DNA of 48,404 bases from Bacilli bacterium (GTDB lineage Bacteria > Bacillota_I > Bacilli_A > RFN20 > CAG-826), in contig JAKSUW010000007.1 of the NCBI GenBank assembly GCA_024408565.1, forward strand, positions 1-48,404, written 5' to 3'. Below, one piece after another: positions 24,941 to 33,185 of this stretch (positions within the stretch are counted from its first letter, which is position 1; each line of letters opens with the position of its first letter). The notes below the pieces were generated by a model. It searched no databases. It was not told where the DNA came from and worked only from the letters and a program-made list of their open reading frames with translations. Both the position numbers and the translations under genes were made by a program.

Positions 24941-26749
24941 GCGGTGAGCACCAGCCATAATCTTGCCATTTACATATGTGGCAATGACCGATGTCTTACT
25001 AACCTTATAATTAGCTTGGGCGGTAGTCTTAGAATCCGTAAAATCACACGGATAAATCGAGAAGTCCGCGGCGCGACCAACTTCGATAACACCAATATTG
25101 TTTTCTTCAAATAGCAAATAAGCAGGATCACGGGTTAATGCCCGTAACGCTAAATCGGGAGTGATACATTCGCGCGGATCACGCGGGCCAAGATAGTTCG
25201 GTGAAGTCGGGTCAGCGTTATCCGGATCAACCCGGTTCACTGCGGCATAAATCATGTAAGGAACGCCTTCGGAACACATGCCATCTGTGTGGAAAGAAAC
25301 GCGATTATGATTATCTTGACCAAATAAGGATTTAATTAAATAGCCACGTTGAATGCTCCGTTTATCCGGATTTTGTGGGTCATATTTACCATAAATTTCT
25401 TCTTCATAGCGATCCGCCGCTTGCTTCCGCACACACCAATGAGGTGCGACAAGCGGGGTCACATGATATTTTTCAAATAACGGGACATCTTCATCACGAA
25501 TATAGGCGCAGTGGGCAATACTATTACGATTATAGGGATAAATTTGGTAAGCTTTGCCAAATTCATTTAACGCGAAACGAACTGCTCCATCCCCATAAGC
25601 GTGTACATCAACGGCTAAATCGTTTTTATTGGCCTCGACAATTAAGTCCGCCATCGAAGGAGCGCCGTGCCGTAAACTCTCACGCCAACGGAAAATGCCG
25701 TGATAACCTTGTGGGTAATAACGTTCAAATGGATTAGTAACATATTTTTCCGTTGTGTAAGCACTATATTTTTCCGTTGTGCCATCAATAAATAGTTTCA
25801 CGCCGACAATTTTAAAGAATTCGTGTGAATATTTTTTCCGCAGGTTAATAGCCACTTGGATTTGCTCTTGTGCGCTTGCGGTACTAATTTCGTCGATTAA
25901 GAAAAAGGAACGAACTTTGTATTTGAGTTTGCCTTCAACCGCTAATTGATACATCGCTTCGACGAGTTGAACAGAGGAATCATTAATAATGGTACAATCA
26001 CCGATGGTGGTGTAACCAGTCGGTAGATAAATTCGTTTTTGGGTGTTTAAAATGCTACTTTTAACTTCTTCAATATTCCGTGGGATATAAAGAGCGATGA
26101 TATGGAATGGTGTTTCGCACACATTCCCATCAAGTTCTGGCCCATGGCCAAAATCTTCAAGACCAAACATATCATAGAAATCGTTATCTTTAACAAATTT
26201 AGCATCATCGGTGATGTGGAAACGCTTACGGATAAGATTAAGTGCAGTACTATTAAGGCAACCCGAGTGTCCACTTGTATCAACAACGATGAGAGGACGA
26301 TTTAATGGTTGTCCATTTAATCGAACTTTTTCATCTAGCATTTTACAAGTGAAATGATATTTACCTTGGCTTAAACTAGCGTAAGAACCATAAGTCGAAT
26401 AGAAGGCTTTATCCGGATGAGCGGCAATATAACGGTTAAGTTTCGCAATCGTTTGAGCAGCGGTATCGTCATTCGTGCATAAACAACCGGAGGAGAGACC
26501 CGCACCCATTATGCTCGGATGGGCGTGACCATCAACAAAGCCTGGATAAATATAGTTATCTTGGTAATCGACGACTCTGGTTTTTTTATCAATGTAATTC
26601 TGGGCATCGTTCTTGCTACCAATAAAAATAATTTTGCCATCTTTACTCGCCACAGCTTCCGCGGTAGTTTTTTTCTTGTCGAGAGTAATCACGTGACCAT
26701 ACAAAACGAGGTCAGCTTTTGCCAATTGGCTGTTTGGGAAATTATCCAT
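24389..26749 (-). CDS. Fusion of YtcJ-type amidohydrolase and peptide deformylase
   Basis: A 786-residue open frame with two complete enzymes. Residues 1-598 are an amidohydrolase_3 (YtcJ-like) with the metal motif VDGHAHP (His75, His77), the candidate bridging Lys in VKLFIDGT, VDVHAYGDG, IAHCAY and FHTDG. Residues about 604-786 are a class II peptide deformylase: GIGLAAPQIG (661-670), EGCLSV (711-716) and QHEIDHLSG (His757, Glu758, His761), all metal and catalytic residues present. Deformylase removes formyl from nascent proteins. An internal ATG (residue 598) has no Shine-Dalgarno, so a true fusion is likely. The amidohydrolase substrate is unknown. No Shine-Dalgarno precedes the first ATG either. 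Confidence 0.9.
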   Translation of the reverse strand: MDNFPNSQLAKADLVLYGHVITLDKKKTTAEAVASKDGKIIFIGSKNDAQNYIDKKTRVVDYQDNYIYPGFVDGHAHPSIMGAGLSSGCLCTNDDTAAQTIAKLNRYIAAHPDKAFYSTYGSYASLSQGKYHFTCKMLDEKVRLNGQPLNRPLIVVDTSGHSGCLNSTALNLIRKRFHITDDAKFVKDNDFYDMFGLEDFGHGPELDGNVCETPFHIIALYIPRNIEEVKSSILNTQKRIYLPTGYTTIGDCTIINDSSVQLVEAMYQLAVEGKLKYKVRSFFLIDEISTASAQEQIQVAINLRKKYSHEFFKIVGVKLFIDGTTEKYSAYTTEKYVTNPFERYYPQGYHGIFRWRESLRHGAPSMADLIVEANKNDLAVDVHAYGDGAVRFALNEFGKAYQIYPYNRNSIAHCAYIRDEDVPLFEKYHVTPLVAPHWCVRKQAADRYEEEIYGKYDPQNPDKRSIQRGYLIKSLFGQDNHNRVSFHTDGMCSEGVPYMIYAAVNRVDPDNADPTSPNYLGPRDPRECITPDLALRALTRDPAYLLFEENNIGVIEVGRAADFSIYPCDFTDSKTTAQANYKVSKTSVIATYVNGKIMAGAHRNKKLNIVKDNNPSLRNKSVDVTLPISKEDEETISDMMEYLKNSQDENYRKTHPDVREGIGLAAPQIGINKKMIVVHLTNEDGQEVSHALVNPKIVSTSAKQCYLKGGEGCLSVDETHEGYVFRHYAIRVEGYDALLKQNVSFKAQGLEAIVLQHEIDHLSGILYYDRINKLDPLSAPEDFIAL

Positions 26750-26807
26750 ACAATTTTATATTTTATGCTATATGCATAACATTTCAATATTTTTTTTATT
26801 TTTTTTG

Positions 26808-26813
26808 TATAAT
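26808..26813 (+). promoter_or_regulatory. -10 box of rsmD placed eleven bases before the ATG
   Basis: TATAAT 26808..26813 predicts a start near 26820, four bases before the rsmD ATG at 26824. There is no Shine-Dalgarno. A T-rich tract lies upstream; no clear -35. Confidence 0.5.
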
Positions 26814-26823
26814 TATGGTTGTT

Positions 26824-27360
26824 ATGCGTGTAGTGGCTGGAATATATCGGCATCGTGAATTATTGATGCCAAAAGGCGAAAATACCCGTCCAAGTAAAGA
26901 CATGGTGAAAGAGGGTTTTTTCTCAGCGCTTGGTGAATTAGTAAAAGGCGCAACCGTTTTAGATTTATTTGCGGGTAGTGGGGCACTTGGTATTGAAGCC
27001 ATTAGTCGTGGGGCAAAATTGGTTTATTTGGTTGACCATGACCGCGAAGCGCTTAAAACAATTAGAACTAATCTCGATAATCTAAAGATTACGAATGCAA
27101 AAGTGATGGCGTTAGATTATTCAGTTGCACTAGAGCAAATTAAAAAAGACGGAATTAAATTTGATTTAGTTTTACTTGATCCACCATATCAACTAGATGT
27201 GATTAAGAAGATTGTTCAGCAATTAGTTGATGATGGGCTTCTATCGAAACAAGCGGCGATTGTGATTGAAAGCGAAAAAGAAATTAAACTCGATATCACT
27301 TTTACTAAGGTACGCGATTACCGTTATGGGCGGACATTAATTAAGATTATATGGCGGTAA
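26824..27360 (+). CDS. rsmD: 16S rRNA (guanine-N2)-methyltransferase RsmD
   Basis: A 178-residue Rossmann methyltransferase: MRVVAGIYRHREL, the start typical of RsmD, then NTRPSKDMVKEGFF, SAM motif LDLFAGSGALGIEA and the catalytic LLDPPYQ. It methylates G966 of 16S rRNA. The start at 26824 is chosen because the family begins there and because the -10 box rules out the longer reading upstream; the ATG at 26815 is before the predicted transcription start. It overlaps coaD by 10 bases, the usual rsmD-coaD arrangement. Confidence 0.95.
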   Translation: MRVVAGIYRHRELLMPKGENTRPSKDMVKEGFFSALGELVKGATVLDLFAGSGALGIEAISRGAKLVYLVDHDREALKTIRTNLDNLKITNAKVMALDYSVALEQIKKDGIKFDLVLLDPPYQLDVIKKIVQQLVDDGLLSKQAAIVIESEKEIKLDITFTKVRDYRYGRTLIKIIWR

Positions 27361-27821
27361 AAAAGGTTGCGGTTTTTGCGGGCAGTTTTGACCCGATTAC
27401 CAATGGTCATTTATCGATTCTTAAACTGGCTTTAAAAGATTTTAATCAAGTGATACTACTTTTAGCCGTTAATCCAAAAAAGCGTGCATATTTTACGAGT
27501 AAAAAACGTTTAGCGATGATGAAGGCAGCGGTGAAAGACTTAGACCGTGTCAAAGTTGATTACACGAAAGGCTATACCGTTAATTACGCGAGAAGTCACC
27601 ATGCCGAGTTTCTTATTCGTGGGGTGCGCAATAAAACTGATCAACAATACGAAAATAAACTGGCGAAGATTAACCAAAAACTTGCGCCAGAGATTAAAAC
27701 CATTATTTATCCATGCGAAGCCTGTCACAAAAATTTATCGTCCACAAAGATTAAGCAATTAATAAAAAACGGGAGTGATTTAACTCAGTTCCTCCCGCAT
27801 TCAGTAATTAAACTGATTTAA
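27351..27821 (+). CDS. coaD: Phosphopantetheine adenylyltransferase
   Basis: A 156-residue nucleotidyltransferase that makes dephospho-CoA from phosphopantetheine and ATP. FAGSFDPITNGHLSIL (residues 9-24) holds the T/HxGH motif, RGVRNKTD and NLSSTKIKQL (ISSTxxR) follow. It overlaps rsmD by 10 bases. With the coaX gene at 36101 it gives two steps of CoA synthesis in this window. Its stop abuts a convergent gene (one base away). Confidence 0.96.
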   Translation: MAVKKVAVFAGSFDPITNGHLSILKLALKDFNQVILLLAVNPKKRAYFTSKKRLAMMKAAVKDLDRVKVDYTKGYTVNYARSHHAEFLIRGVRNKTDQQYENKLAKINQKLAPEIKTIIYPCEACHKNLSSTKIKQLIKNGSDLTQFLPHSVIKLI

Positions 27822-28637
27822 TTATTTAGGTTCGAATTCGCCTTCGCCGTTCCAACAATCGACGAGGAATTTCGCCTTCGCCCAGTTATCATCACCAGTT
27901 AGACCAAAGGTTAATTGAGTGATACCAATGTTTGTTTCATCTGGTTCATCTTGGAGTAAAATCTTCCAATCAACGAGAACAAGTAAAGGAAGCTGGAAGT
28001 TGCTTGGATCACAATCGCTAAGTTTTGTTAATTGATCGTCGGTGATTTTACCGTTTTTGTAATATTCAGTTTTTTCACCATTCACCGCCGCTTCTTCAAA
28101 GAACCAACTCTTGCTGTCCATAAAAGTTTCAAACGCGGGTTTCTTTGTAGTGGCAGTGGTCGTTTCTTCATCGGTAAAGATGGTATAAAGGCGAAAATCA
28201 TCTTTGACACCAAAGGTAGTTTTCCAATAGGTTTCCGCAATTTCAAAGCCCGACTTTAAATCATCGTTAACGGTGGCGTAACTAGTGAAGAATAAGAAAA
28301 ACTTTTTTTCTTTATCGGGGATTTTATTGATAACCGCTTTTTTCTGTTCGGGAGTTTTCTGTTCATTATATTCTTTGCGGCTAATGTCATAGCGATCTAA
28401 AAGTTTTTGGGCTTCGCTATCTTTATCGCCTTCCATCTTTAGTTGATAGGTTTCAAAGAATTTTCTCGCACTGTTGTTGTTTTTGATTAAATTTTGAATC
28501 GCGCTCGTAATTGCAGGGATTGAGAAAATTACGCCGAAAATTAAACCGACGATTAAAAGGGGTTGAACCCAAGCGGTGTTCTTAATCCAACGCCAGATTT
28601 TTACAAAAACATTACCAATCGCTTTTAAAATTTTCAT
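27822..28637 (-). CDS. Membrane-anchored protein of unknown function
   Basis: A 271-residue protein with a basic amphipathic N-terminus (KIWRWIKN), one hydrophobic segment (about residues 25-45) and a large hydrophilic C-terminal domain of about 220 residues predicted outside the membrane by the positive-inside rule. Some features (FLFFTSYATVNDD, LPLLVLVDW) would fit a thioredoxin-like beta core, but there is no CxxC and I do not assign it. A TATCAT -10 lies close upstream and no Shine-Dalgarno is seen. Confidence 0.7.
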   Translation of the reverse strand: MKILKAIGNVFVKIWRWIKNTAWVQPLLIVGLIFGVIFSIPAITSAIQNLIKNNNSARKFFETYQLKMEGDKDSEAQKLLDRYDISRKEYNEQKTPEQKKAVINKIPDKEKKFFLFFTSYATVNDDLKSGFEIAETYWKTTFGVKDDFRLYTIFTDEETTTATTKKPAFETFMDSKSWFFEEAAVNGEKTEYYKNGKITDDQLTKLSDCDPSNFQLPLLVLVDWKILLQDEPDETNIGITQLTFGLTGDDNWAKAKFLVDCWNGEGEFEPK

Positions 28638-28659
28638 AAATTTTGCTTGATATGATACC

Positions 28660-28734
28660 GGTTTATGATAACTTACCTATAGGATTTTTGCAAATTATTT
28701 GTATAAACCAATTAGTTCATAAACTAATTTTTTT
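28660..28734 (+). promoter_or_regulatory. Structured leader before the YitT gene
   Basis: GGTTTAT (28660..28666) can pair perfectly with ATAAACC (28703..28709). Immediately after comes AATTAGTT (28710..28717), loop CATA, AACTAATT (28722..28729) and a T-run (28730..28734), an intrinsic-terminator shape about 17 bases before the ATG. The layout of a long-range stem next to a terminator resembles a riboswitch or attenuator, but it matches no class I know. Confidence 0.4.
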
Positions 28735-28751
28735 GTTTAGGTTGTATTTTT

Positions 28752-29849
28752 ATGGGCTTATACTACAATAAAAGTCAGCGAAAGATGAAAAGTGCGTTTG
28801 AGAACCACAAAAATAGAGTTGATGCATATTTAAACAAGCATCCGAAGACGAAAATATTTTATGAATATTTTTATTCGATTCTTATTACTTTGTTTGCTGC
28901 CTTATTATTTGCTCTAACTTTTAAAATATTCCAATCACCGACGATGACCGAAGGTACTCCTCAGGCTTTACCACTTATTTCGGGGGGTAGTAGCGGTCTT
29001 GCTCGGATTATTGCTTTAATTTTCAATATGTCGACGGGCACGAATGAAAATATGACACTTATTTACTCGGTTTCCTACGCAATTATTAACGTCCCGATTA
29101 TTATCTTGGCCTTCCGCAAGATTAGTTTCCGGTTTGCTTTATTTACGACGATTAATGTCGTTGCTACTTCTTTACTGACTAATTTTGTGAATTTTAAATT
29201 TATTGATACATTAGCAACCCAGATTGCTTGTGTGATTGAACTTGACAATGGCTCAATTATTCAAGCGGGTCTATTAACTCGTGCGATGCTAGCTGGTATT
29301 TTTTCTGGGGTGGCAAGTAGTTTCTCGTTTGCTTGTGGTGGTTCTTCGGGTGGTGTTGATACGATTGGCTATTATTACTCGATGAGAAAATCCAGTAACA
29401 TTGGGCGCTACAATATTTTAATTAACTCGGTGATTTTTGCCTTATTTGCCATTTTAAGTGGCTTCTCAGAAGTACAATCAGGTACACCCGGACCTGATGC
29501 GGTTGCGAATGCGATTGTAATCTTGCTATTTGTCACGATTTTCTCATTTGTGTCGGCGACCGTGATTGATTTAATCACCCGGACTAATAAAAAGGAACAA
29601 ATTCAAATTATTACGAAAGTGGAGAATCTACCAAAATTACTTTTAGCAAATATTCCCCATGGTGCGACTATTGTGCGTTCTAAAGGCGCGTTTACGGGCG
29701 AAGAACGAATTATTATTTATGCGATTGTTTCCACCTACGAAACCCCTCAAGTTATTAAACTAGTGCGGGATGCTGATCCAAAGAGTTTTATTAGCGTGAC
29801 GAGTATCAAACAAGTCTACGGCAATTTCCGCTTACGGAAAATCAAATAG
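28752..29849 (+). CDS. YitT family membrane protein (DUF161 + DUF2179)
   Basis: A 365-residue protein: hydrophilic N-terminus, then about five to six membrane segments with the YitT glycine-rich loops (ISGGSSGLARI; FACGGSSGGVDTI), and a cytosolic C-terminal DUF2179 domain (ITKVENLPKLL, HGATIVRSKGAFTGEER, VYGNFRLRKIK). Function of the family is not established. The ATG at 28752 is preceded by a weak AGG; a second ATG at 28785 is possible. It has its own leader with a terminator-like hairpin. Confidence 0.9.
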   Translation: MGLYYNKSQRKMKSAFENHKNRVDAYLNKHPKTKIFYEYFYSILITLFAALLFALTFKIFQSPTMTEGTPQALPLISGGSSGLARIIALIFNMSTGTNENMTLIYSVSYAIINVPIIILAFRKISFRFALFTTINVVATSLLTNFVNFKFIDTLATQIACVIELDNGSIIQAGLLTRAMLAGIFSGVASSFSFACGGSSGGVDTIGYYYSMRKSSNIGRYNILINSVIFALFAILSGFSEVQSGTPGPDAVANAIVILLFVTIFSFVSATVIDLITRTNKKEQIQIITKVENLPKLLLANIPHGATIVRSKGAFTGEERIIIYAIVSTYETPQVIKLVRDADPKSFISVTSIKQVYGNFRLRKIK

Positions 29850-29854
29850 TTATT

Positions 29855-29884
29855 AAAAAACGATATTGCTAGTACAATACCGTT
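29855..29884 (-). terminator. Terminator of tRNA-Ser
   Basis: On the minus strand AACGGTATTG (29884..29875) pairs with CAATATCGTT (29868..29859), ten pairs with one G-T, six-base loop, followed by T-run (29860..29855 complement). It lies nine bases past the tRNA end. Confidence 0.8.
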
Positions 29885-29892
29885 ACTTTAGT

Positions 29893-29983
29893 TGGCGGAG
29901 GATTAGGGATTTGAACCCTAGCGCCCTGTTACAGGCCTACGAGCTTTCCAAGCCCGCCCCTTCAGCCACTTGGGTAATCCTCC
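29893..29983 (-). tRNA. tRNA-Ser (anticodon GGA)
   Basis: A 91-base class II tRNA on the minus strand. GGAGGAT (29983..29977) pairs with ATCCTCC (29903..29897), discriminator G, encoded CCA (29895..29893). Anticodon stem CGGGC/GCTCG encloses TTGGAAA, anticodon GGA. Long variable arm and GGTTCAAATCC T-arm are present. Confidence 0.95.
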
Positions 29984-30001
29984 AGTTTTTAAGGCGAGTT
30001 A

Positions 30002-30007
30002 ATTATA
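30002..30007 (-). promoter_or_regulatory. -10 box of tRNA-Ser
   Basis: TATAAT on the minus strand at 30007..30002 predicts a start near 29995, 12 bases before the mature tRNA. No good -35 is seen. Confidence 0.4.
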
Positions 30008-30030
30008 ATGATATTTTTGCATTTCTTCAA

Positions 30031-30060
30031 TATAATGTGCTTTAATTATATTAAAGAGGT
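30031..30060 (+). promoter_or_regulatory. -10 box and operator-like palindrome of the flavoprotein operon
   Basis: TATAAT (30031..30036) predicts a start at 30043, inside a perfect 17-base palindrome CTTTAATTATATTAAAG (30040..30056). The right arm merges with the Shine-Dalgarno AGAGGT (30055..30060), ten bases before the ATG at 30070. A repressor bound here would block both the start site and the ribosome site. Confidence 0.55.
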
Positions 30061-30069
30061 AACGAAAAT

Positions 30070-31620
30070 ATGAGCAATCAATTACACTATGATGTGGTGG
30101 TTGTTGGCGCTGGTAACGGTGGCCTTTCAGCCGCGGCTTATTTAGCCCAAAATCACAAAAAAGTTCTCTTACTTGAGAAACATAATTTACCCGGTGGTTG
30201 TGCGACAAGTTTCCGTCGGGGCCGCTTCGAGTTTGAAGCCACTTTACACGAAATGTGTTCGGTTGGTGAAGGAGAAACCGCGGGTGCGGTTCGTCGTTTG
30301 CTTGATAGTTATGGCTTACAAGTGAAGTGGGTCGCGATGAACGAAGCCTTCTGCTCAATTAGTTTAGATAAAAAGGATCCATTCAACGTGTATATGCCAG
30401 TGGGCGTAAAAGCGTTTGCGGATGCGATGGAAAAGGCAGTGCCTGGTTGCCGTAAGAGTGTAGAAACGTTCTTAGAGTTTGGTCGGATGTTTACCGATGG
30501 TGTCGAATGGTTAGATTCTTATCATAATGAACCCGGTGGCTTAGCCAAAATGAAAATGCTCTTCCAATGGAAAGACCTCATGAAACTTGTTCCAATTGAT
30601 ACTGATACGATGTTAAGAAAGATTGGGATGCCTGATAAAGCTAGAGAAATTATTGAATCTTATTGGGACTATATTGCTACACCTAGCGACTCGATGTCCT
30701 TCGCGGTGTACGCGTTTATGACCTATAGTTATATTTACCGGAAACCTTATATTTGTCATGACCGGAGTCATGAAATTTCGCTGGCCTTTGATGCAGCGAT
30801 TCGCAAGATGGGTGGCGATATTTGGTATTGTTCACCTGTAAAGAGCTTTGATGTGCGTGATAATGTTTGTCATGGGGTGACCTTAAATGATGGCACCTAT
30901 ATTAGTGCGGACTATGTGATTGCTAATATCCATCCTGGAACAGTGTTTGGCAAGATGATGGATCCAAAAGAAGTGCCAGTGCGTGACCGTAAGAGTATGA
31001 ACGCACGCCACATTGGTCAACCTTGTCTCACTGTCTATTTTGCCTTAGATGTCACGGCGAAAGAGTTAGGCTTAGATGGCCGTTATGATACTTTCATTCG
31101 GACGACTGGTAATAACCGGATTCAATTTGAAAATAGTAAGAGTTTAGAAACCCATAAGGAAAACTGCATTACGATTCTTAACGAAGTGATTCCGGATTGT
31201 TCACCGAAAGGCACTTGCTTACTCCAATTCACCAAATTCTATGATTGCGACATTATGAAAGGTGTAACACCTGAAAACTACTTTAAGTTTAAAGATAAAA
31301 TCACGATGGATACGATTAAACAGTTTGAAAAAGATATGAAAGTGAATATTCGTGATCATATCGAAGAAGTGGTGATTGCGACACCAACTACTTGGGCGCG
31401 TTACGTTGGTTCACCCAATGGCAATACCTACGGTTATATTCCACAAAATTGGGATGGCATGTTTGCGCGGGTCCAATCTGGTCATAAGCTTGATCACACG
31501 ATTAAACGGTTAAGACTTTGTGGTGGACACGGCACCCAGATGGATGGTTATTCCCAATCTTATTTAAGCGGACGCGAACAAGCCCGTTACGCCTTACTTG
31601 ATATGGCAAAAGGAGAATAA
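30070..31620 (+). CDS. CrtI / retinol-saturase-like FAD oxidoreductase
   Basis: A 516-residue flavoprotein of the phytoene desaturase/isomerase/saturase superfamily (COG1233 type). The dinucleotide fold [18 protein letters not shown] (residues 9-26), [15 protein letters not shown] and the C-terminal [26 protein letters not shown] motif are clear. Members desaturate, isomerise or reduce conjugated polyenes and polyprenols. No carotenoid synthase is nearby. The next gene, two bases later, is a ferredoxin-type reductase, so the pair may act reductively on an isoprenoid or conjugated lipid. The substrate is inference. Confidence 0.88.
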   Translation: MSNQLHYDVVVVGAGNGGLSAAAYLAQNHKKVLLLEKHNLPGGCATSFRRGRFEFEATLHEMCSVGEGETAGAVRRLLDSYGLQVKWVAMNEAFCSISLDKKDPFNVYMPVGVKAFADAMEKAVPGCRKSVETFLEFGRMFTDGVEWLDSYHNEPGGLAKMKMLFQWKDLMKLVPIDTDTMLRKIGMPDKAREIIESYWDYIATPSDSMSFAVYAFMTYSYIYRKPYICHDRSHEISLAFDAAIRKMGGDIWYCSPVKSFDVRDNVCHGVTLNDGTYISADYVIANIHPGTVFGKMMDPKEVPVRDRKSMNARHIGQPCLTVYFALDVTAKELGLDGRYDTFIRTTGNNRIQFENSKSLETHKENCITILNEVIPDCSPKGTCLLQFTKFYDCDIMKGVTPENYFKFKDKITMDTIKQFEKDMKVNIRDHIEEVVIATPTTWARYVGSPNGNTYGYIPQNWDGMFARVQSGHKLDHTIKRLRLCGGHGTQMDGYSQSYLSGREQARYALLDMAKGE

Positions 31621-31622
31621 TT

Positions 31623-32810
31623 ATGGCGAAGTATAATTACGATAAAAAACATTTAAAAGGCTTAGGCGTTGGTGCGTTTTTAGGCTTAGTGAAAGAAAGA
31701 AATAAACACATCGAAGCGGCGAGTGATGAACTCCATCCGTTTGATTATCCCGCGAATAAATTAGTGGACGCTCTCCACCCCGCGAGTCAATTAACGAAAG
31801 TGAGTAAAGTCATTGCCCGGGCGAATGCGAAAAGCTTTGTTTTAACCTCAACCGAAAATAAGCCACTCGCTTATTTCCGCGCTGGTCAATACGTTGTCCT
31901 TGATATCAAAGTTGGGAAAGTGGTGGTGAGTCGCCCCTTCTCAATTTCTTCTTCACCCAAGAAAGCGTTAGGCAAAGATTCTCATTATGTAATTACCATT
32001 AAAGATAATGTTGATGGTTTCTCGTCAAAAGAAGTTAACAAGAAATGGAAAGTGGGACAAGCGGTTAAGATCTCAGGTCCCCAAGGCGAATTCTACTATA
32101 GTCCCATTCGCGATGCGAAGACCGTCGTCGCGGTCGCGGGTGGTAGTGGTATTACTCCATTTATTTCGATGGCCGAAGCCATCGCCGATGGTACCGAAGA
32201 CTTTAACCTCACCATTATTTATGGAGCGAAAAATAAGAGTGCATTACTCTTTAAGGATGAATTAGACGCGATTACAAAAAAGTGTAAGAAAGTGAAAGTT
32301 GCTTATGTCTTAGAAGACAAAGATGGCTTTATTACCGCTAAGATTATTAAGAAATACGCGAAAGGCGATTATTCCCTCTTTGTTTGTGGTCCGCGTGGTT
32401 TATATCGCGCGATGGATAAGGTGGCGAAAGAACTTAAACTCACCCGTCGTCGGTTTAGAAAAGAAGCGTTTGGGGAATATGGTGATCCAACGAAGGATAA
32501 AGATTTCCCGAAAGACGCGATTAATAAGAGTTATAAACTCACTGTTATTATGCGGGATAAGAAATATCATCTCACCTGCCATAGTAATGAGACTTTACTT
32601 AATGCGATGGAAAAGGGCGGCGTCCACGCGCCAAGCCGTTGCCGGAGTGGTGAATGTGGGTGGTGCCATTCGTTACTTGTTAGTGGTAAGATCTATGCAC
32701 CAAAAGAAACCGAAGGTCGTCGTTTAGCCGACTATACCTTTAACTGGATTCATCCGTGCTCTTCATATCCATTAAGTGATATTGTGCTTGAAGTTCCTTA
32801 CAATAAATAA
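31623..32810 (+). CDS. Ferredoxin-NAD(P) reductase with C-terminal 2Fe-2S domain
   Basis: A 395-residue electron-transfer protein. Residues 1-60 form an N-terminal extension, about 60-150 an FAD-binding barrel (RPFSISSSP), about 165-290 an NAD(P)-binding fold (VAGGSGITPFISMA; FVCGPRG), and about 310-395 a plant-type ferredoxin with Cys340, Cys345, Cys348 and Cys379 (C-x4-C-x2-C-x30-C). The order FAD-NAD-2Fe2S matches class IA-like oxygenase reductases. It is two bases after the CrtI-like gene and is surely its electron partner. A strong bidirectional terminator follows. Confidence 0.92.
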   Translation: MAKYNYDKKHLKGLGVGAFLGLVKERNKHIEAASDELHPFDYPANKLVDALHPASQLTKVSKVIARANAKSFVLTSTENKPLAYFRAGQYVVLDIKVGKVVVSRPFSISSSPKKALGKDSHYVITIKDNVDGFSSKEVNKKWKVGQAVKISGPQGEFYYSPIRDAKTVVAVAGGSGITPFISMAEAIADGTEDFNLTIIYGAKNKSALLFKDELDAITKKCKKVKVAYVLEDKDGFITAKIIKKYAKGDYSLFVCGPRGLYRAMDKVAKELKLTRRRFRKEAFGEYGDPTKDKDFPKDAINKSYKLTVIMRDKKYHLTCHSNETLLNAMEKGGVHAPSRCRSGECGWCHSLLVSGKIYAPKETEGRRLADYTFNWIHPCSSYPLSDIVLEVPYNK

Positions 32811-32822
32811 AAATTAGGATAA

Positions 32823-32850
32823 AAAAAGAAGGCCGACTGGCCTTCTTTTT
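32823..32850. terminator. Bidirectional terminator
   Basis: A perfect hairpin: AAAAAGAAGGCC (32823..32834), GACT, GGCCTTCTTTTT (32839..32850). It carries A- and T-runs on opposite sides, so it can end the flavoprotein operon on plus and rpmB on minus. Confidence 0.9.
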
Positions 32851-32864
32851 ATTTACTTATTTAT

Positions 32865-33119
32865 TTACTTTGCGGTTTCCGTAGCGGGCGCTTTGGCTTC
32901 CGCTTTTGGGGCGGTAATTTTCTTCGTCTTCGCTTTTTGGGCTTTCATTAATGTCCGATAGCCACGGGCACTTAAACGCACGGTAATCATTTTGCCGTTC
33001 ACGTTAAGCTTAAATTTTTGTAAATTCGGATTTTGAACTCGACGAGTCGCTCTTAAAGAGTGGCTCCGGTTGTTACCACTTAATGGACCTTTACCAGTCA
33101 CTGGACAAACTCTACTCAT
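32865..33119 (-). CDS. rpmB: Ribosomal protein L28
   Basis: An 84-residue L28 of the large subunit: MSRVCPVTGKGPLSGNNRSHS, TRRVQNPNLQ, and VRLSARGYRTL. A tail of about 22 residues rich in Ala, Lys and Glu (ITAPKAEAKAPATETAK) extends beyond the usual 60-65 residues. Only one Cys of the zinc-type L28 remains, so it is a zinc-free form. It has a proper promoter and a GAGGT ribosome site. Confidence 0.97.
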   Translation of the reverse strand: MSRVCPVTGKGPLSGNNRSHSLRATRRVQNPNLQKFKLNVNGKMITVRLSARGYRTLMKAQKAKTKKITAPKAEAKAPATETAK

Positions 33120-33146
33120 ACATTTACCTCGTAAATCGCACTTAAT

Positions 33147-33175
33147 ACTATAAGGGAAGAGAAAAATAATTGCAA
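33147..33175 (-). promoter_or_regulatory. Promoter of rpmB
   Basis: Minus strand -35 TTGCAA (33175..33170), 17 bases, -10 TATAGT (33152..33147); start near 33140, with a 20-base leader containing GAGGT. Confidence 0.65.
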
Positions 33176-33185
33176 TTATTTGTTA

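Noticed and set aside
25375-25737. 120-codon plus-strand frame inside the amidohydrolase gene
   Set aside because: It is antisense to a well-supported gene, has no ribosome site and an implausible composition; a shadow frame. The same holds for antisense or shifted frames at 29999..30358, 32323..32727 and 42786..43157.
28702-28707. TATAAA as the yitT -10 box
   Set aside because: No -35 at a suitable distance and it would start inside the hairpin; not decided, so it was not listed as a promoter, but it competes with the riboswitch-like reading.
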